From NCBI GenBank assembly GCA_019802505.1, contig JAFMOC010000108.1, forward strand, positions 186,001-250,000: a stretch of 64,000 nt of DNA, in the 5' to 3' direction. Of the stretch, positions 1 through 12,049 are shown one piece after another. Positions within the stretch are counted from its first letter, which is position 1, and every line of letters starts with the position of its first letter. The position numbers and the translations under genes were made by a program. The notes beneath the pieces are model-generated. The model searched no databases. It saw only the letters and a program-made list of their open reading frames with translations, and was not told the DNA's origin. This stretch comes from Corydoras sp. C115 (Eukaryota > Chordata > Actinopteri > Siluriformes > Callichthyidae).

Positions 1-6
1 GTGAGT

Positions 7-40
<34 letters not shown>
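7..40. repeat. (GA)n microsatellite
   Basis: An almost pure GA dinucleotide tract lies at the window edge and may continue outside it. Confidence 0.9.
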
Positions 41-45
<5 letters not shown>

Positions 46-1415
46 AGATATCCTCATGTTAGTGGAGACTTTTGGAGACGCTGAAGTGAAGTGCTTACAT
101 GTTCTTTAATATCTGTCGTCAGTGAGCAGCGGTTTCGTGGGCCTTGAGTTTGACACCTATGATTTAGGGTGTTTTTTACAATTTTTTTCTGTCCCATTAA
201 CGCATTGATGCATCGAATTATTATTATTCATTGATGTGTCGATTATTATTTACAGCCTTAATACTTACAATGCCACATTCACTTGTCCATTAAAACATCT
301 AATTACTGTCTGCCACATTCCTTCACTGCCCCACTTAAATCCTTTTTAAAATTTCTGTTCCAAGCCATAATACTGTCTGCCATGCTGTTTTGTTTAAAAT
401 GAACAAAGATAAAATGGGGTCATTGCAGTTTTTTTTTTTTTTACTTTTCACTCACTTTGACACCCATACTCTCATTCACCTCTGCTTTTCACTATTAGAG
501 CTGGGATAGGCTCCAAATATTTTGTACAGTATGAAAGAAAAATACATGAATAAATGAAGGGTATTATTGTGCTGTACTTGGCTTTGTCCAAAATGCTTAA
601 GCAGGCGAAATCATTTCACAAATTTAACTATTGTTTAATTAATCTTACTTCATACATTTTATTGCTTCATCAATACTGTTTACCACACTCTGACAGTTAT
701 AGTCATTCTGTTACTCATTCTGCCACTTCTTATGTTTTCATTTATTATTTTTGTACAAACCAAAACAATGTTACTCAAACATTTACACACTCATGCTATC
801 ACTGCTGATTTTTTTACTGACATATTCTCATGGGAACCAACCCATAGACTTGTGTCCTTTGTAATGGGCAATTGTTTTACATACTGTCAATAACTTTTTA
901 TATTTTTGAGCTATAAATTCCTGCTGTCTTATAAAGAGAGCTTTCCAACGATAGGAAATATAATTGATTTGGGTGCTGGGAACCTCCCATTTATTTCTCT
1001 CCAATATGGCTGCCATAAGAACAAGCACATTTTATGGAAGGAGAAAAGTCAAATATTATCTATTAATTGTGGTTTTATTTCAGTTCATTTATTTAATCTT
1101 AGATCTAGCCATCTTTTAAGTTTAGTTTGCCATTCATACAAAAGTGGATTGTTAGTATGAGTAAGATTGTTATGACTCTACAAGCAAAATTGCTTAATTT
1201 TTCTATTTAAAGCTTGGCTCACTTTCAATATAAAGATTGTCTTTTTGTTTGCTTCAATGGACATGCTGCAAAATTAAAATAAAAATTAATTTAAAAAATC
1301 TAAATTGTAAGTTGTAAAATTGTAAGTAAAATTTTACTCTCAATAGTTAGGAAAGCCCAATAAAAATAAATTGGATGACTCTTTTTATTTCAAATTTCTT
1401 TTATACACTTTTATT
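41..1415. other. Unannotated AT-rich stretch
   Basis: I see no gene, RNA gene or recognisable repeat here. The short reading frames at 554-808 and 906-1160 have no family resemblance and low-complexity composition, so I treat them as chance frames. Confidence 0.6.
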
Positions 1416-1471
1416 AAACCCACAAACTTCAGATTGATGGCCCAACATAACCACTGAGCTACCTCACCCTT
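1416..1471 (-). repeat. tRNA-derived SINE family B, head fragment
   Basis: Read on the minus strand this piece has a tRNA-like head ending in a B-box-like motif. It matches the heads of the fuller copies at 21905-22077 and 27774-27989. Only the head survives. Confidence 0.6.
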
Positions 1472-1589
1472 ATCAATAAGAGGTTATTACATATTCCATG
1501 CAACCTGTTTATACAACAAGATATTCCTTTCGATTCCAAGATAATTTTGTATATAATTTTTTATATATATATACTTTACAAACTTGGAT

Positions 1590-1885
1590 GATCCTTTTCT
1601 ATCACTAAGGTCACCTAATTGCTTATTTAATTGCGTGTCATATCTAGACTGGATTACTGAAACTCACCTAACAGAATTTTCCCTAGAATCCACTAACCCC
1701 CTGCAACTAAGGTGAAACAATGTAGAATGTCTGGTCTTCTCTATCTGTTTTATGCCTAAAACACTGGCTTCCTACAGCTGTATGTATGAAATTCAGTATA
1801 CATATGAGATGTACCAAAATACAAACATTACTTCTCAAAACCTACTCTGTACTACTCATAAATGTTTATCTAGGACTGCTGAATA
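1590..1885 (+). pseudogene. L2/CR1-like LINE reverse-transcriptase fragment, degenerate
   Basis: Conceptual translation near 1650 gives a piece resembling the RLDYCNSLL motif found near the end of L2-like reverse transcriptases. The same motif is seen in clearer form in the LINE at 10021-11094. Stops and frameshifts interrupt every frame, so this is a dead fragment. Clade assignment is an inference from this motif only. Confidence 0.45.
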
Positions 1886-2164
1886 AACATACACTTTAAA
1901 ATGCAAGGAAGAGAAGTATTATGGCTTTTTTGTCCCAGCACCCAAATGGTGGTATGAGTTTCCTTTAGAAATCAGATGACTGACTTACTGAATGTCTTTA
2001 AAAGTAATCTAAATATTTTTCTTTTTAAAATATATATATATAGTTTTTTAATTATTGTAGTTACTCTGATCATTTTCTGAACATTCTACAGTGTGGAAAA
2101 TCTGAACCATGCAGAAAACATTCCACTCTCGTATAGAAAACATGTATTCTAGCTTTGAAAACAT

Positions 2165-2511
2165 CCATTCGTTATCTTCCGCTTTATCCTATATTAGGGT
2201 CGCGGTGGGGGGGGGTCCCCATGCCCATCCAGGGGAAAACGTTTCAGGCGCTGGGCAAATACACCCAGGACAGGACGCCAATCCATTGCTGGGCACACAC
2301 TCACTCACACAGACACACTCTATATGGGGCAATTTGGAGAACTCAATTGACTTGATCCATGTTTTTGGACTGTGGGAGGAAACCGGAGAACCCGGAGGAA
2401 ACCCACGCGGACACGGGGAGAACATGGAAACTCCACCCAGATGGGGATTTGAACCGGGAATCCCTAGCGCTGAGAGGCGAACATGCTAACCACTAAGCCA
2501 CCGTGCTACCC
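2165..2511 (-). repeat. V-SINE-like tRNA-derived SINE (family A), full length
   Basis: This is a near-complete copy of the commonest repeat in the window. In family orientation it has a tRNA-like head with an A box (TGGCTTAGTGG type) and B box (GGTTCGAATCC type), then a conserved core containing CTCCCACAGTCCAAAAACA, a GT-rich variable part, the phrase GCCCAGCGATAGATTGG, and a tail near GAAGATAATGAATG. It lies on the minus strand. Imperfect target duplications flank it: AGCTTTGAAAACAT at 2151-2164 and AGCTTTAAAACAT at 2512-2524. The core resembles the V-SINE (DANA/mermaid) type known from fish; that family name is from memory. Confidence 0.9.
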
Positions 2512-2524
2512 AGCTTTAAAACAT

Positions 2525-3615
2525 TTAACATTAAACTAATAGCTAATAAATTCCATATGCCATTATGGTTACAATTTAACATCAGGAAGTGTAATTAATA
2601 TTAACACTTGAATTTATTAAATAGTTAATAAAAAATTTATGTCACTGCATTTTTAACTTATATATGTATGTATGTATGTATGTATATATATATATATATA
2701 TGAGTTATGAGTGTGAGCGCACATGTGTGTGTGTGATATGTTATCAATACAGTTGTTTTAAAAAACAAAACCCGATTCGAAATTTTTAGTGGTGTCCCGT
2801 TAAAACTACAGATGAGTCTTTGCACAGCGATAATCACTCCTTTGTCCTAATGGTGATGATTTTTCTAAACTGTGCAGACAGTCAGAAAAGGAAAAAGGAA
2901 ATCTACCAAGCAGCAAAAAGGAAATCTTGTTGCACTACTATAACAAAAAGGGTGTAACCCACTCCAGCCCAAATCAGTTTTTTGAACAACGAAAGTAGCG
3001 ACAACCAAAAAAATTTCTTAATGCTAATTTGTAAAAACAATATAATTTCAAGCTTACCTTGATGGTGCTTGCCATTGTTGCCCAGGACTATGAAGTCCTG
3101 TTTTATAAAAAGCGATTTCAGTTGCAGAGTTGATACTTTTTTTTTTTTTGTCACTTTTTTTTTTTTTGCTGATGAGTGTGTCAAGTTAAGCTTCCACTGA
3201 GCAATGTTTGGAGCGGATGAGATTGTGTTAATGCTGGAAGTGAAGTCAACCAATAGCAGGAAGAGCTTTCTATTGGTTCTGGCTGACACAGCTCGAAGAA
3301 ACAGGATATTTGGGAGTTAGGTGATAAGAATGCCTGAAACAATGTTGTTGTCCTATAAGCTGTACATGTGGTTTCTTTAAGAGACAGTGGAAAATTAGTC
3401 TAGTATATCTACAGTAATGCATCCTCAACACATTGTGACCTCCAACACTGAATATGTATATTACTAAAGACAACAGATTGAAACATTAAAAAGAACGATG
3501 GAGTGAGAATTTTAAGTCACGTAATATGGAATTTTTGTACAATTAATGACAATTAAAAACACAGATGACAAAACTTAATGCATTAGTTTAGTTATAAATA
3601 TATATAAATATCTAT
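2525..3615. other. Unannotated stretch with small microsatellites
   Basis: It holds short (TATG)n and (TA)n runs near 2663-2702 and two poly-T runs near 3138-3170. No gene or known repeat was recognised. The reading frames at 2903-3289 and 3270-3473 on the minus strand look random. Confidence 0.55.
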
Positions 3616-3618
3616 ACC

Positions 3619-3696
<78 letters not shown>
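3616..3696. repeat. (TA)n microsatellite hosting a Tc1
   Basis: A long TA tract abuts the left end of the Tc1 element; a shorter TA tract at 5307-5331 abuts its right end. The Tc1 therefore probably inserted into a TA array, which fits its TA target preference. Confidence 0.9.
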
Positions 3697-3701
<5 letters not shown>

Positions 3702-5306
3702 GGTTGCAAAAGTATTCATACCCCTTGAACTTTTCCATATTTTGTCACATTACAACCACAAACATAAATATATTTCACTGGAATTTAATGTGAAAAGACC
3801 AACACAAAGTGGTATACAATTGTGAAGTGGAAGGAAAATTATACATGAATCAACATTTTTTTTACAAATAAAAAACTGAAAAGTGCGACGTGCAAAAGTA
3901 TTCAGCCCCCCTGAGTCAATACTTTGTGGAGCCACCTTTTGCTGCAATTACAGCTGCAAGTCTTTTAGGGTATGTCTCCACCAGCTTTGCACATCTAGTG
4001 ACTGAAATTCTTGCCCATTCCTCCTTGCAAAACAGCTCAAGCTCAGTCAGATTGGATGGAGAGCGTTTGTGAACAGCAGTTTTGAGATCTTGCCACAAAT
4101 TCTCAATTGGGTTTAGGTCTGGACTTTGACTGGGCCATTCTAACACATGAATATTCTTTTTTTAAAACCACTCCATTGTAGCTCTGGCTTTATGTTTAGG
4201 GTCGTTGTCCTGCTGGAAGGTGAACCTCCGCCCCAGTCTCAAATCTTTTGCTGACTCCAACAGGTTTTCTTCCAAGATTGCCCTGTATTTGGCTCCATCC
4301 ATCTTCCCATCAACTTTGACCAACTTCCCGGTCCCTGCTGAAGAGAAGCACCCCCAGAGCATGATGCTGCCACCACCATATTTGACAGTGGGGATGGTGT
4401 TTTCAGAGTGATGTGCAGTGTTATTTCTCCGCCACACATAGCGTTTTGCATTGTGGCCAAAAAGTTCAATTTTGGTCTCGTCTGACCAAAGCACCTTCTT
4501 CCACATGTTTGCTGTGTCCTCAACATGGCTTCTGGCAAACTGCAAACGGGACTTCTTATGGTTTTCTTTTAACAATGGCTTTCTCCTTGCCACTCTTCCA
4601 TAAAGACCACATTTGTGTAGTGCACGACTAATTGTTGTCCTGTGGACAGTTTCCCCCACCTGAGCTGTGGCTCTCTGCATTTCATCAAGAGTCACCATGG
4701 GCCTCTTGGCTGCCTCTCTGATCAGTGATCTCCTTGTTCGGCCTGTAAGTTTAGGTGGACGGCCTTGTCTTGGCAGGTTTACTGTGGTGCCATACTCTTT
4801 CCATTTCCGGATGATGGATTGAACAGTGCTCCGTGAGATGTTCAAAGCTATGGAAATCTTTTTATAACCTAAGCCTGCTTTAAACTTCTCCAAAACCATA
4901 TTCCTAACCTGTCTGGTGTGTTCTTTGGACTTCATGATGCTGTTTGCTCCCCAATATTCTCTTAACCAACATCTGAGGCTGTCACGGAGCAGCTGTATTT
5001 GTACTGAGATTAGACTACACACAGGTGGACCCTTTTGAGTCATTAGCACTCATCAGGCAACTTCTGAATGCAATTGGTTGCACTCAGGGAAATAGGGGCT
5101 GAATACTTTTGCACGTCGCACTTTTCAGTTTTTTATTTGTAAAAAAAATGTTGATTCATGTATAATTTTCCTTCCACTTCACAAATGTATACCACTTTGT
5201 GTTGGTCTTTCACATTAAATTCCAGTGAAATATATTTATGTTTGTGGTTGTAATGTGACAAAATATGGAAAAGTTAAAGGGGTATGAATACTTTTGCAAC
5301 CCACTA
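3697..5306 (-). mobile_element. Tc1-like DNA transposon, copy 1 (full length, 1.6 kb)
   Basis: The element is bounded by inverted repeats of about 214 bp (3697-3910 and 5095-5306). Each contains two direct repeats: an outer TTGCAAAAGTATTCATACCC motif and an inner GTGCAAAAGTATTCAGCCCC motif. This is the IR/DR layout of fish Tc1 elements such as Sleeping Beauty relatives. The outermost base reads T rather than the C seen in copy 2. It sits within a TA microsatellite, so the exact boundary is ambiguous by a few bases. It is nearly identical to copy 2 at 28514-30124, in opposite orientation. Confidence 0.95.
3916..4935 (-). pseudogene. Tc1 transposase with one in-frame stop
   Basis: This is a transposase for cut-and-paste movement of the surrounding Tc1. 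It would be 339 residues, the usual family length, if the stop at 4162-4164 (codon 258) were absent. I chose the start at 4935 (MKSKEHTRQV) because it aligns with typical Tc1 starts; the open frame extends upstream to 5049. In order it shows a paired-like helix-turn-helix DNA-binding region (about residues 1-110), a GRPP AT-hook-like piece near residue 58, and the catalytic D152 (WSDET) and D243 (QQDNDPKH). Beyond the stop lies E278 (SPDLNPIENLW), giving a DD34E spacing. The truncated product lacks the third acidic residue, so it should be inactive. The only inactivating change seen is the stop. Confidence 0.93.
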
Positions 5307-5331
5307 TATATATATATATATATATATATAG

Positions 5332-5794
5332 GCTTGTTTCATAGCAAATGACAGAGATGCTTTTATCATATATTCAAACAAAGAAGACTTAAAAAATTAT
5401 TAAAATAGTTGAAATAGTTGTGCTCTTAATAGAGTGCAGAATGTCACATTGGCCCCTTTATTATAATGCCTCCCATACTCCCCTGCTCTGCCATCTTCAG
5501 GGGTCTTAGGAACCTCAAAAGTTGTTCCTAGGGCAGGAAGTACTGTAACATAATCTACATTACTAGATGTTTTTTTGCTCTAGCCATGTATACCATGGAA
5601 GTGTAGTGGATTTGGCGTGAAAATTAGGCTCAGATGCTTGATATGCAGCTTTTTTTCTTTATTTTATTTTATTTGTGCAGGGTGCACATGCTATGAAGTA
5701 GTACCAATGGAAATATGATCTGGTTTGTAGGAGTCACATGTGCATTCGAGGTATGATTCAATGCCATGCATTGTATGTATACGTAATGATCATT
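5332..5794. other. Unannotated stretch
   Basis: Unique-looking AT-rich sequence between the Tc1 and the next microsatellite. No gene or repeat was recognised. Confidence 0.5.
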
Positions 5795-5795
5795 A

Positions 5796-5885
<90 letters not shown>
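5795..5885. repeat. Poly(A) plus (TA)n tract
   Basis: A run of about 19 A is followed by a TA tract of about 70 bp immediately before a SINE. Confidence 0.9.
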
Positions 5886-5890
<5 letters not shown>

Positions 5891-5894
5891 TAAT

Positions 5895-6228
5895 GGCCAC
5901 GGTGGCTTAGTGGTTAGGACATTTGCCTCTCAACATTAGGGATTCCCGGTTCAAATCCCCATGTTCTCCCCGTGTACGTGTGGGTTTCCTCTGGGTTCTC
6001 CAGTTTCCTCCCACAGTCCAAAAACATGGATCAAGTCAATTGAGTTCTCCAAATTGCCCCATGTAGAGTGTGTTTGTGTGAGTAAGTGTGTGCCCAGCGA
6101 TAGGTTGGCGCCCTGTCCTGGATGTGTCTGCCAGGCGCCCGAGACGTTCTCCCCTGGATGGGCATGGGGAACCCCACTGCGACCCTAATAGAGGATAAAG
6201 CGGAAGATAATGAATGAATGAATGAATG
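5895..6228 (+). repeat. V-SINE-like SINE (family A)
   Basis: This copy has the tRNA-like head, the core and the (GAAT)n tail, but lacks a short part between B box and core (the ATCTGGGTGGAGTTTCC segment). The flanks share AATAATAAT, a probable target duplication, although the low complexity makes it weak. Confidence 0.9.
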
Positions 6229-6544
6229 AATAATAATAATTTAAAATTATTATTTTGTCTTTTCTGGTTTGCTCTCTCATGTGATTGGGTCCACATTTAA
6301 CCAGCATACCATGCCTGCAACAATATCAACAATTTTCAAGTAAATACGTTCAAATTAGATTAATATATCCTGCATTTTTACAAACACACAAACACACAGG
6401 CTCAAATCAATGCAATCAAGAGTGAACAAAATATTGCTAAAAGACAATTTTTCCCACTTGCACATTCAGTCTTAAGCATAAAACAGAAATTATATCAAAA
6501 ATAGCAAAAGCAAAAAAAAGGAAGAAATGCTTACTGAAAAATTT

Positions 6545-6828
6545 ATCCATTCATAATCTTCTGCTTAATCCTCTACTATGGTGCTTATGCCCAACCAGGG
6601 GAGAATGTTTCCGGTGCTGGGAAGATACACCCAGAACAGGGTGCCTATCTATCGCTGGGCACACTCACACACACACACACAGACATACACAAAAACACAC
6701 TATATATGGGGCAATTTAGAGCATTCAATTTACAGTACTTTGAATCCAAGTTTTTGGACTGTGGGAGAACCTGGATCCCCAGCACTGAGAGGCAAACATG
6801 GGAACCACTAAACCACCATAATAGCACA
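6545..6828 (-). repeat. V-SINE-like SINE (family A), internally deleted
   Basis: Tail, GT-rich part and tRNA-like head are present on the minus strand. The segment that normally joins core and B box is missing. Confidence 0.85.
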
Positions 6829-6839
6829 ATTAAATGTAT

Positions 6840-7009
6840 TAAAATCAAATACACAAATTAACTTGTTTGTTTTAAACTGCACAATTCACAGATTTGAGAA
6901 AAACTTTTTAAAGAAGAATTTTTCAAAGAATATAAAAGGGGGATTGGGGCAAATCTGGTTTATTACATGTTAAGTGTAACTAATATTGATCTTAGAGAGG
7001 GAGAAAAAT

Positions 7010-7055
<46 letters not shown>

Positions 7056-7990
7056 CCGTTACAGGGCAGGATGCAGATGGTGGGTACACAATGGGTATTT
7101 GCCATAGTTGCAGGAGAAAAAGTGAGAGATGGCGAGACAAAAAACACACTTAGGGCTTTAAACAGGCTATGCATTTTATCAGATATGTTTATGCTTTAAA
7201 TAGATTATTTGAAAATAATCATTCATGAATCGATTAATGTAAATAGAATATGTGAAACTGATATTGGTACTGTGATGTCATTAAATGGCTTCAGTGTAGC
7301 TTTGTTCAAAGCATTAATAATGATACTGGAGTTTGAAACTGTTTAGTCCTTTGTTAAGGTCTGACTGGGCAGTGGTGCGTTTCTTTGCCTGCAGATGTTA
7401 TTAAGTAATGGCAGTTGCTTTAAGGAAGTAATGAAAAACAGAGTTCAACATATTTTGAAAGAGATTAGTGACAAAAGATGCACACATACCTAAACACTAA
7501 AGCCTAAGCCTAAAAATGATCTTTCAAAATTTTAAATCAAATTATGCTAAACACTTTAATACTTAGTTTTTTTCCCCTTTTCAAAATTGTGAATTTGATT
7601 TGAGTTGGGAACAAGAAAATATATATTGCAAGAATACATTACATGTGACTGACCAGGAGTAACACGATTTAGTAAGTAGAATTAAAACCACAGCCTAAAC
7701 ACGCAAACCCAACATTCTTTAAGCAACATTGTCAAATGCAAATAGTTACAAAATTTTGTTGGCAAGACATCTAGGATTACAACTGCAATTACTTACAACT
7801 TATCTACATGATTTGTGTTGTGTTACAGTATATAAACCCCAATTTCAGAAAAGTTGAGATACTTTCTAAAATTACAATAAAATCTGATATTCGTGATTTG
7901 ACAATTTAGACATCAGAAAATGACTTATTTTGTTATAATTATTATTATTTAATAACACAAAGTTAACATTTTTTTTTAGCAAATTTCTGT
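6840..7990. other. Unannotated stretch with a (GA)n tract
   Basis: It contains a GA tract at about 7010-7055. The rest is AT-rich, with no recognisable coding or repeat content. The minus-strand frame at 6992-7174 is a translation of the GA tract. Confidence 0.5.
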
Positions 7991-7993
7991 TTT

Positions 7994-8228
7994 TCTCCAG
8001 GTTCTTCGGTTTCCTCCCACAGTCCAAAAACCTGAATCAAGGTAAATTGAATGCTCCAAATTGCCCCATATAGAGTGTGCTTTTGTGTGTGTGTCTGTGT
8101 GAGTGTGTGCCCAGTGATAGATTGGCACCCTGTTCTGGGTGTATCTGCCCAGCACACAAAACGTTAACCCCAGGATGGGATTGATGAACCCCCCCACAAC
8201 ACTAGAAGAGGATTAAGCGGAAGATGAA
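7994..8228 (+). repeat. V-SINE-like SINE (family A), 5'-truncated
   Basis: It begins in the core and runs through the GT-rich part to the tail. The tRNA head is absent. Confidence 0.85.
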
Positions 8229-8912
8229 GGATGGGTGGATTATTTTTGGGCATATAGAATTTTTGCTCAATTTTAAAGTACACAACAGTTTGTGGTTACC
8301 ACTCTCTAATGTGCAACTCATTTTTCAAAGGAAACATAAAAGGACTGCAGACAGACTAGTCAAGGACGCTTTTGTAGAATGGTATTACCATTCTTCAGTA
8401 ACATGTGCTGAAAGAGGCATGGTATTGTCCTGCTAAAATAAACATGGTGTTCTTAGTTAATAATAAAAATATTAAGGTTTTCCTATAAAATCCTATGTGT
8501 CATCCGGCATGACACACCCAGATCTGATCCGGTCTGGTCTGGCCTGTGGTAGGCCAGACTTAGGTGAGGGTGTGTTGTGAGAAAAGGCCAAAACACCCAA
8601 CGAAGCTGGGGTGCACAACTGATGATGTATTGCATAGAAGACATGAGATGGTCAACTCCCAACCCAATGCCACACAAGAGGACATGCTAAAAAACATCTC
8701 CAACACCAGCACCAACACCAAATCATCAATTTGTAACTGGGGATTCTAACATCTGGTCCTAGCAAGAACTCATGTAGCCGAACTCATAATGAAATAAGCT
8801 AAACACTTTTACTGAATCTCATGACATTATTTTACATTTAAAATAGTAAGTGAATATCATTATACTTTTCTCCAAAAATACAAAAATTGAAAACAATATT
8901 ACTAACAATACA
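8229..8912. other. Unannotated stretch
   Basis: The plus frames at 8224-8436 and 8564-8749 are open but match no family I know. The local sequence at 8480-8700 is somewhat richer in GC than its surroundings. It may be an old repeat fragment. Confidence 0.4.
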
Positions 8913-9142
8913 GGGCAGCAAGGTGGCTAAGTGGTTAGCACATTCACCTTTGGGGATTCCAGGTTCGAATCCTGATCTGGGATTTCCCTGTTCTTTCCGT
9001 GTCCATGTAGGTCTCCTCCAGTTTCTCTGATTTCCTTCCACAGTCCAAAAACATAGATTCTCTAAATCGTCCCATATAGTGTGTGTTTGTGTGTGTCTGT
9101 GTGAGTGAGTGTGCCCAGCGATAGATTATTCCCCTGTCCTGG
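8913..9142 (+). repeat. V-SINE-like SINE (family A), 3'-truncated
   Basis: Head with recognisable A and B boxes, diverged core and GT-rich part; the tail is missing. Confidence 0.82.
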
Positions 9143-9905
9143 GGACAAAAAATGCATAAAAATAAAAACAGTGTTATTAGATATTGACCTTAAATTTTCA
9201 GACATTCAATTTTTAGACATTAGAAAAGACATTTGCATGACCTCGGTAGTTTAGTATTTATATGTGAAATACATTGGGTGTGTTGGGTACAGTGAAAAGT
9301 GAAAGGGCAGTTACTCCCTCTATATATCTATTGCTTTTGAGTCTTGCTTTTGTGTTTTTTTTACTTTATGTTCATGAGTGATGTTTGATATTTTATAGCG
9401 TCCTGCAGGATGTCTGTGGGAAATAACCTCTGGTCCTGGTAAGCCAAGTGGCTAATTGTGTATGTGCATGGGTGTTTGTTGCAGTGTATATTTCATATTG
9501 CATGTGTGTGTACGGGAGTGGGGGTCAGGTGGGGGGAACAGGGCAGGGTCCTTCCAAAAGAATGTCCTAAACAGCACACACACATACACACGCATGCACG
9601 CACACACCTAATGCTAGAGAATGCAGGAAATAGATGACAGAGTTAAAAGAGCTGCTGACGTTCACAAATTATTTTGCACACAGCACCGTCTACAGCTTAG
9701 CAATGTAACTACAACAGACACCTGTAAACGACTGCAATCAAGGAGGCAGGACTGTATTTTGAAGACGCGTAGACCAATTTATAAGTATCATTACCTTTAA
9801 CCTAAAAAAACACACAGGAATTAAAGTTTTTGCCCAAACATCTTTAATCTATTTGTAATATTTTCAGTAAAATAAGAAACTGAAGTGATTAAAGATTAAA
9901 CAAAA
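9143..9905. other. Unannotated stretch
   Basis: Contains short GT/CA-rich runs near 9470-9610. No gene or known repeat was recognised. Confidence 0.5.
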
Positions 9906-10020
9906 GGGGGGGCATGGTGACTTAGTGGTTAGCACGTTCGCTTCTCAGTGCTGGTGATTCCAGGTTCGAATCCTAATTCAAGTTTATGTCCACGTGGGTT
10001 TCCTCCGGGTTATCCGGTTT
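9906..10020 (+). repeat. V-SINE-like SINE (family A), left half split by a LINE
   Basis: The tRNA-like head and first half of the core stop abruptly at CCGGTTT. The core resumes at 11095, so the LINE between them inserted into an existing SINE. Confidence 0.85.
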
Positions 10021-11094
10021 CTAATGATGGTCGTTCAGTCAGTAAGCTCGAGGACTGCATCCAAGATATTAAAATATGGATGTCAAAAAACTTCCTACTG
10101 CTAAATTCTGATAAAACAGAGTTTCTGATAGTTGGACCCAAGGACAAAATTAACAAAGCTTCTAACACTATGTTAAACCTTGATAACTCTTTAATTAAAC
10201 ACAGTTCATCTGTAAATGATCTCGGTGTCATTATTGATTCAGATCTCTCCTTTACGAAGCACATTAGCAATATTACTAGAATTGCATTTTTTCACCTTCG
10301 TAACATTTCGAAGCTACGAAATATCCTCTCCCTCCAAGATGCAGAAAAACTAATTCCTGCTTTTATTACCTCAAGGTTAGATTATTGTAATTCACTTCTG
10401 ACAGGATGTCCTAATAAATCATTACATAAATTACAACTTACAAGCTCGGGTGAAGAGGCGTTTCACCTCTTCACCCACCTTATCATTAATGAGGGGGGTG
10501 TGGCGCTGAAATGATGCTGTTCCGGGCCGCCATCTGAACTATGTAGAGTCTGCAGTATCTGCCTCTTTTAGTTATGCTGCTCTAGTCAGTGATGCCGGAG
10601 TCGCACGCTGCACTGTGTCAATCAATTACTTATTAATTAAATGCCGTGCTTTATTATTAGCTTTAACTGCCTTCCTTTCTGTTTCTTTTGAGGTGTGACC
10701 GGCTTCCTGGAGATCTTCATCCATCGCTCTGCTGACGAATACTGGATGGAACCTGAATATCAATTGGACTGGCGGTCCTGCAGGACGCCCTTAATGGACC
10801 CACATATAGTTTTCCAGTTGTTAGAGTTTTTCCATTTGTTAAATATCTGTACAAAGTTGTCCTACATTGTTGTTGCTGCCTGGCCGCTCAAGGAGGATGA
10901 GTCCCCCACTGAGTCTTGGTCCTCCCAAGGTTTCTTCCTTAAATAACAACATAAAAGTGAGTTTTTTCATGCCACTGTCGCTTCGGCTTGCTCTTTGTGG
11001 GTTTAAAAAGTTTTTTCATTCTGTAAAGCTGCTTTGTGACAATGTACTGTTGTAAAAAGTGCTATATAAATAAATAACTTGAACTTTCCTCCCA
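10021..11094 (+). mobile_element. L2-like LINE, 5'-truncated and internally deleted
   Basis: The piece starts within the reverse-transcriptase reading frame and ends with a 3' UTR finishing near GCTGCTTTGTGACAATG and an AAATAAATAACTTGAA tail. It lies inside a SINE core with at most a 3-bp duplication (TTT). The same 3' UTR occurs in reverse at 50620-50811. Its 5' truncation is typical of target-primed retroposition. Confidence 0.82.
10029..10514 (+). pseudogene. LINE reverse-transcriptase C-terminal fragment
   Basis: The open frame encodes the late palm and thumb part of a non-LTR reverse transcriptase. Visible landmarks are KTEFLIVGPK, the NDLGVIIDSDLSF segment and SRLDYCNSLLTGCP. The frame upstream of about 10029 belongs to the SINE it is fused to. 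After about 10440 the normal continuation (a KLQ..QNAAARLL-type segment) is missing and the frame runs into unrelated 3' sequence, showing an internal deletion. The fragment cannot encode a working enzyme. Confidence 0.8.
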
Positions 11095-11195
11095 CAGTCC
11101 AAAAAACATGGATTAAGGTTAATTAAATGCCTAAACTGCCCCATATTGAGTGTGTTTGTGTGTCTCTGTGTGAGTGAGTGTGTCCAGCAATAGGT
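11095..11195 (+). repeat. V-SINE-like SINE (family A), right half
   Basis: Continuation of the core and GT-rich part of the SINE begun at 9906. The 3' tail is missing. Confidence 0.82.
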
Positions 11196-12049
11196 AAATC
11201 TCATGAATCTCCCTGTCAGTAACTCTTATATGGCTATAAAATCATCTATTAATGTAAAAATGCAGTATTAATGTAAAAATACGTGTAGTATACGTATCTG
11301 CAGGGAAATAAAGCGGAGTTGTCGACAATGGATTTTGATTAAAGCTATTTAACGCATCTGCGTCGCCTGATGAAAGTGTGCATCCTTAATAAGCTGTAGA
11401 GATCAACCACGAGCTGCTGAAACGTGAGTGACCTGCAGGTACCATTGGCCAGCACATATTTTTAATGCATTTAAAATTAGGCATTAATGAAGCTTGTTTC
11501 TGAACTTAAAAAACCCTTTCTCTGTTCCTCAGGCATAGAGGAACGGGCCCATGGTGGGCCCTTTACACTCACCAAAAATCCTGATTATTGCCATCTAAGA
11601 TAATGCTAAAATGTGAGTCAGATTTCTGTAATAAGTTTTAATTCTGTCATAAATTTTAAAAGCAACAGGTTGATCTACACTTATTTGATGCAACTGAACC
11701 CGCAAAATTTTTGTGCCATCAAAATTCTGAAGACCTAAGCAGAAATATTTGAAATATGGCAACCAATCATGCTGAAAAGTGATGCTAAAATGTGACCAAT
11801 TATGCTGAATGTTTTAATAAGAAAACTTCTTGGAAACGCTATGAAAGGAAGCAGACAGGGTATATGGAATTATTTAATATAAGTATTCATGGACAAAATA
11901 AAATTAACATCACTCTGTGATTTAGATAACCTTCAGGGAACAGCCCGCCACTAGTGGATTCTAATAGAGTAGTCAGTGAACTCACTACAATGCATGACAC
12001 TCTTCCAGCTTGCACAATCAGCTTTACAGCTGATCTAGAACTCGGCCAC
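11196..12049. other. Unannotated stretch
   Basis: AT-rich, with a duplicated short phrase (ATTAATGTAAAAAT) near 11250. No gene or repeat family was recognised. Confidence 0.45.

Noticed and set aside
2109..2489. 126-codon plus-strand frame
   Set aside because: It is the antisense of a SINE; the same peptide patterns recur wherever that SINE occurs.
3750..3947. 65-codon minus frame in the Tc1 inverted repeat
   Set aside because: It lies in the terminal inverted repeat and recurs in other Tc1 ends; it is not a gene.
5795..5885. Origin or regulatory AT-rich element
   Set aside because: It is a plain poly(A)/(TA)n microsatellite next to a SINE.
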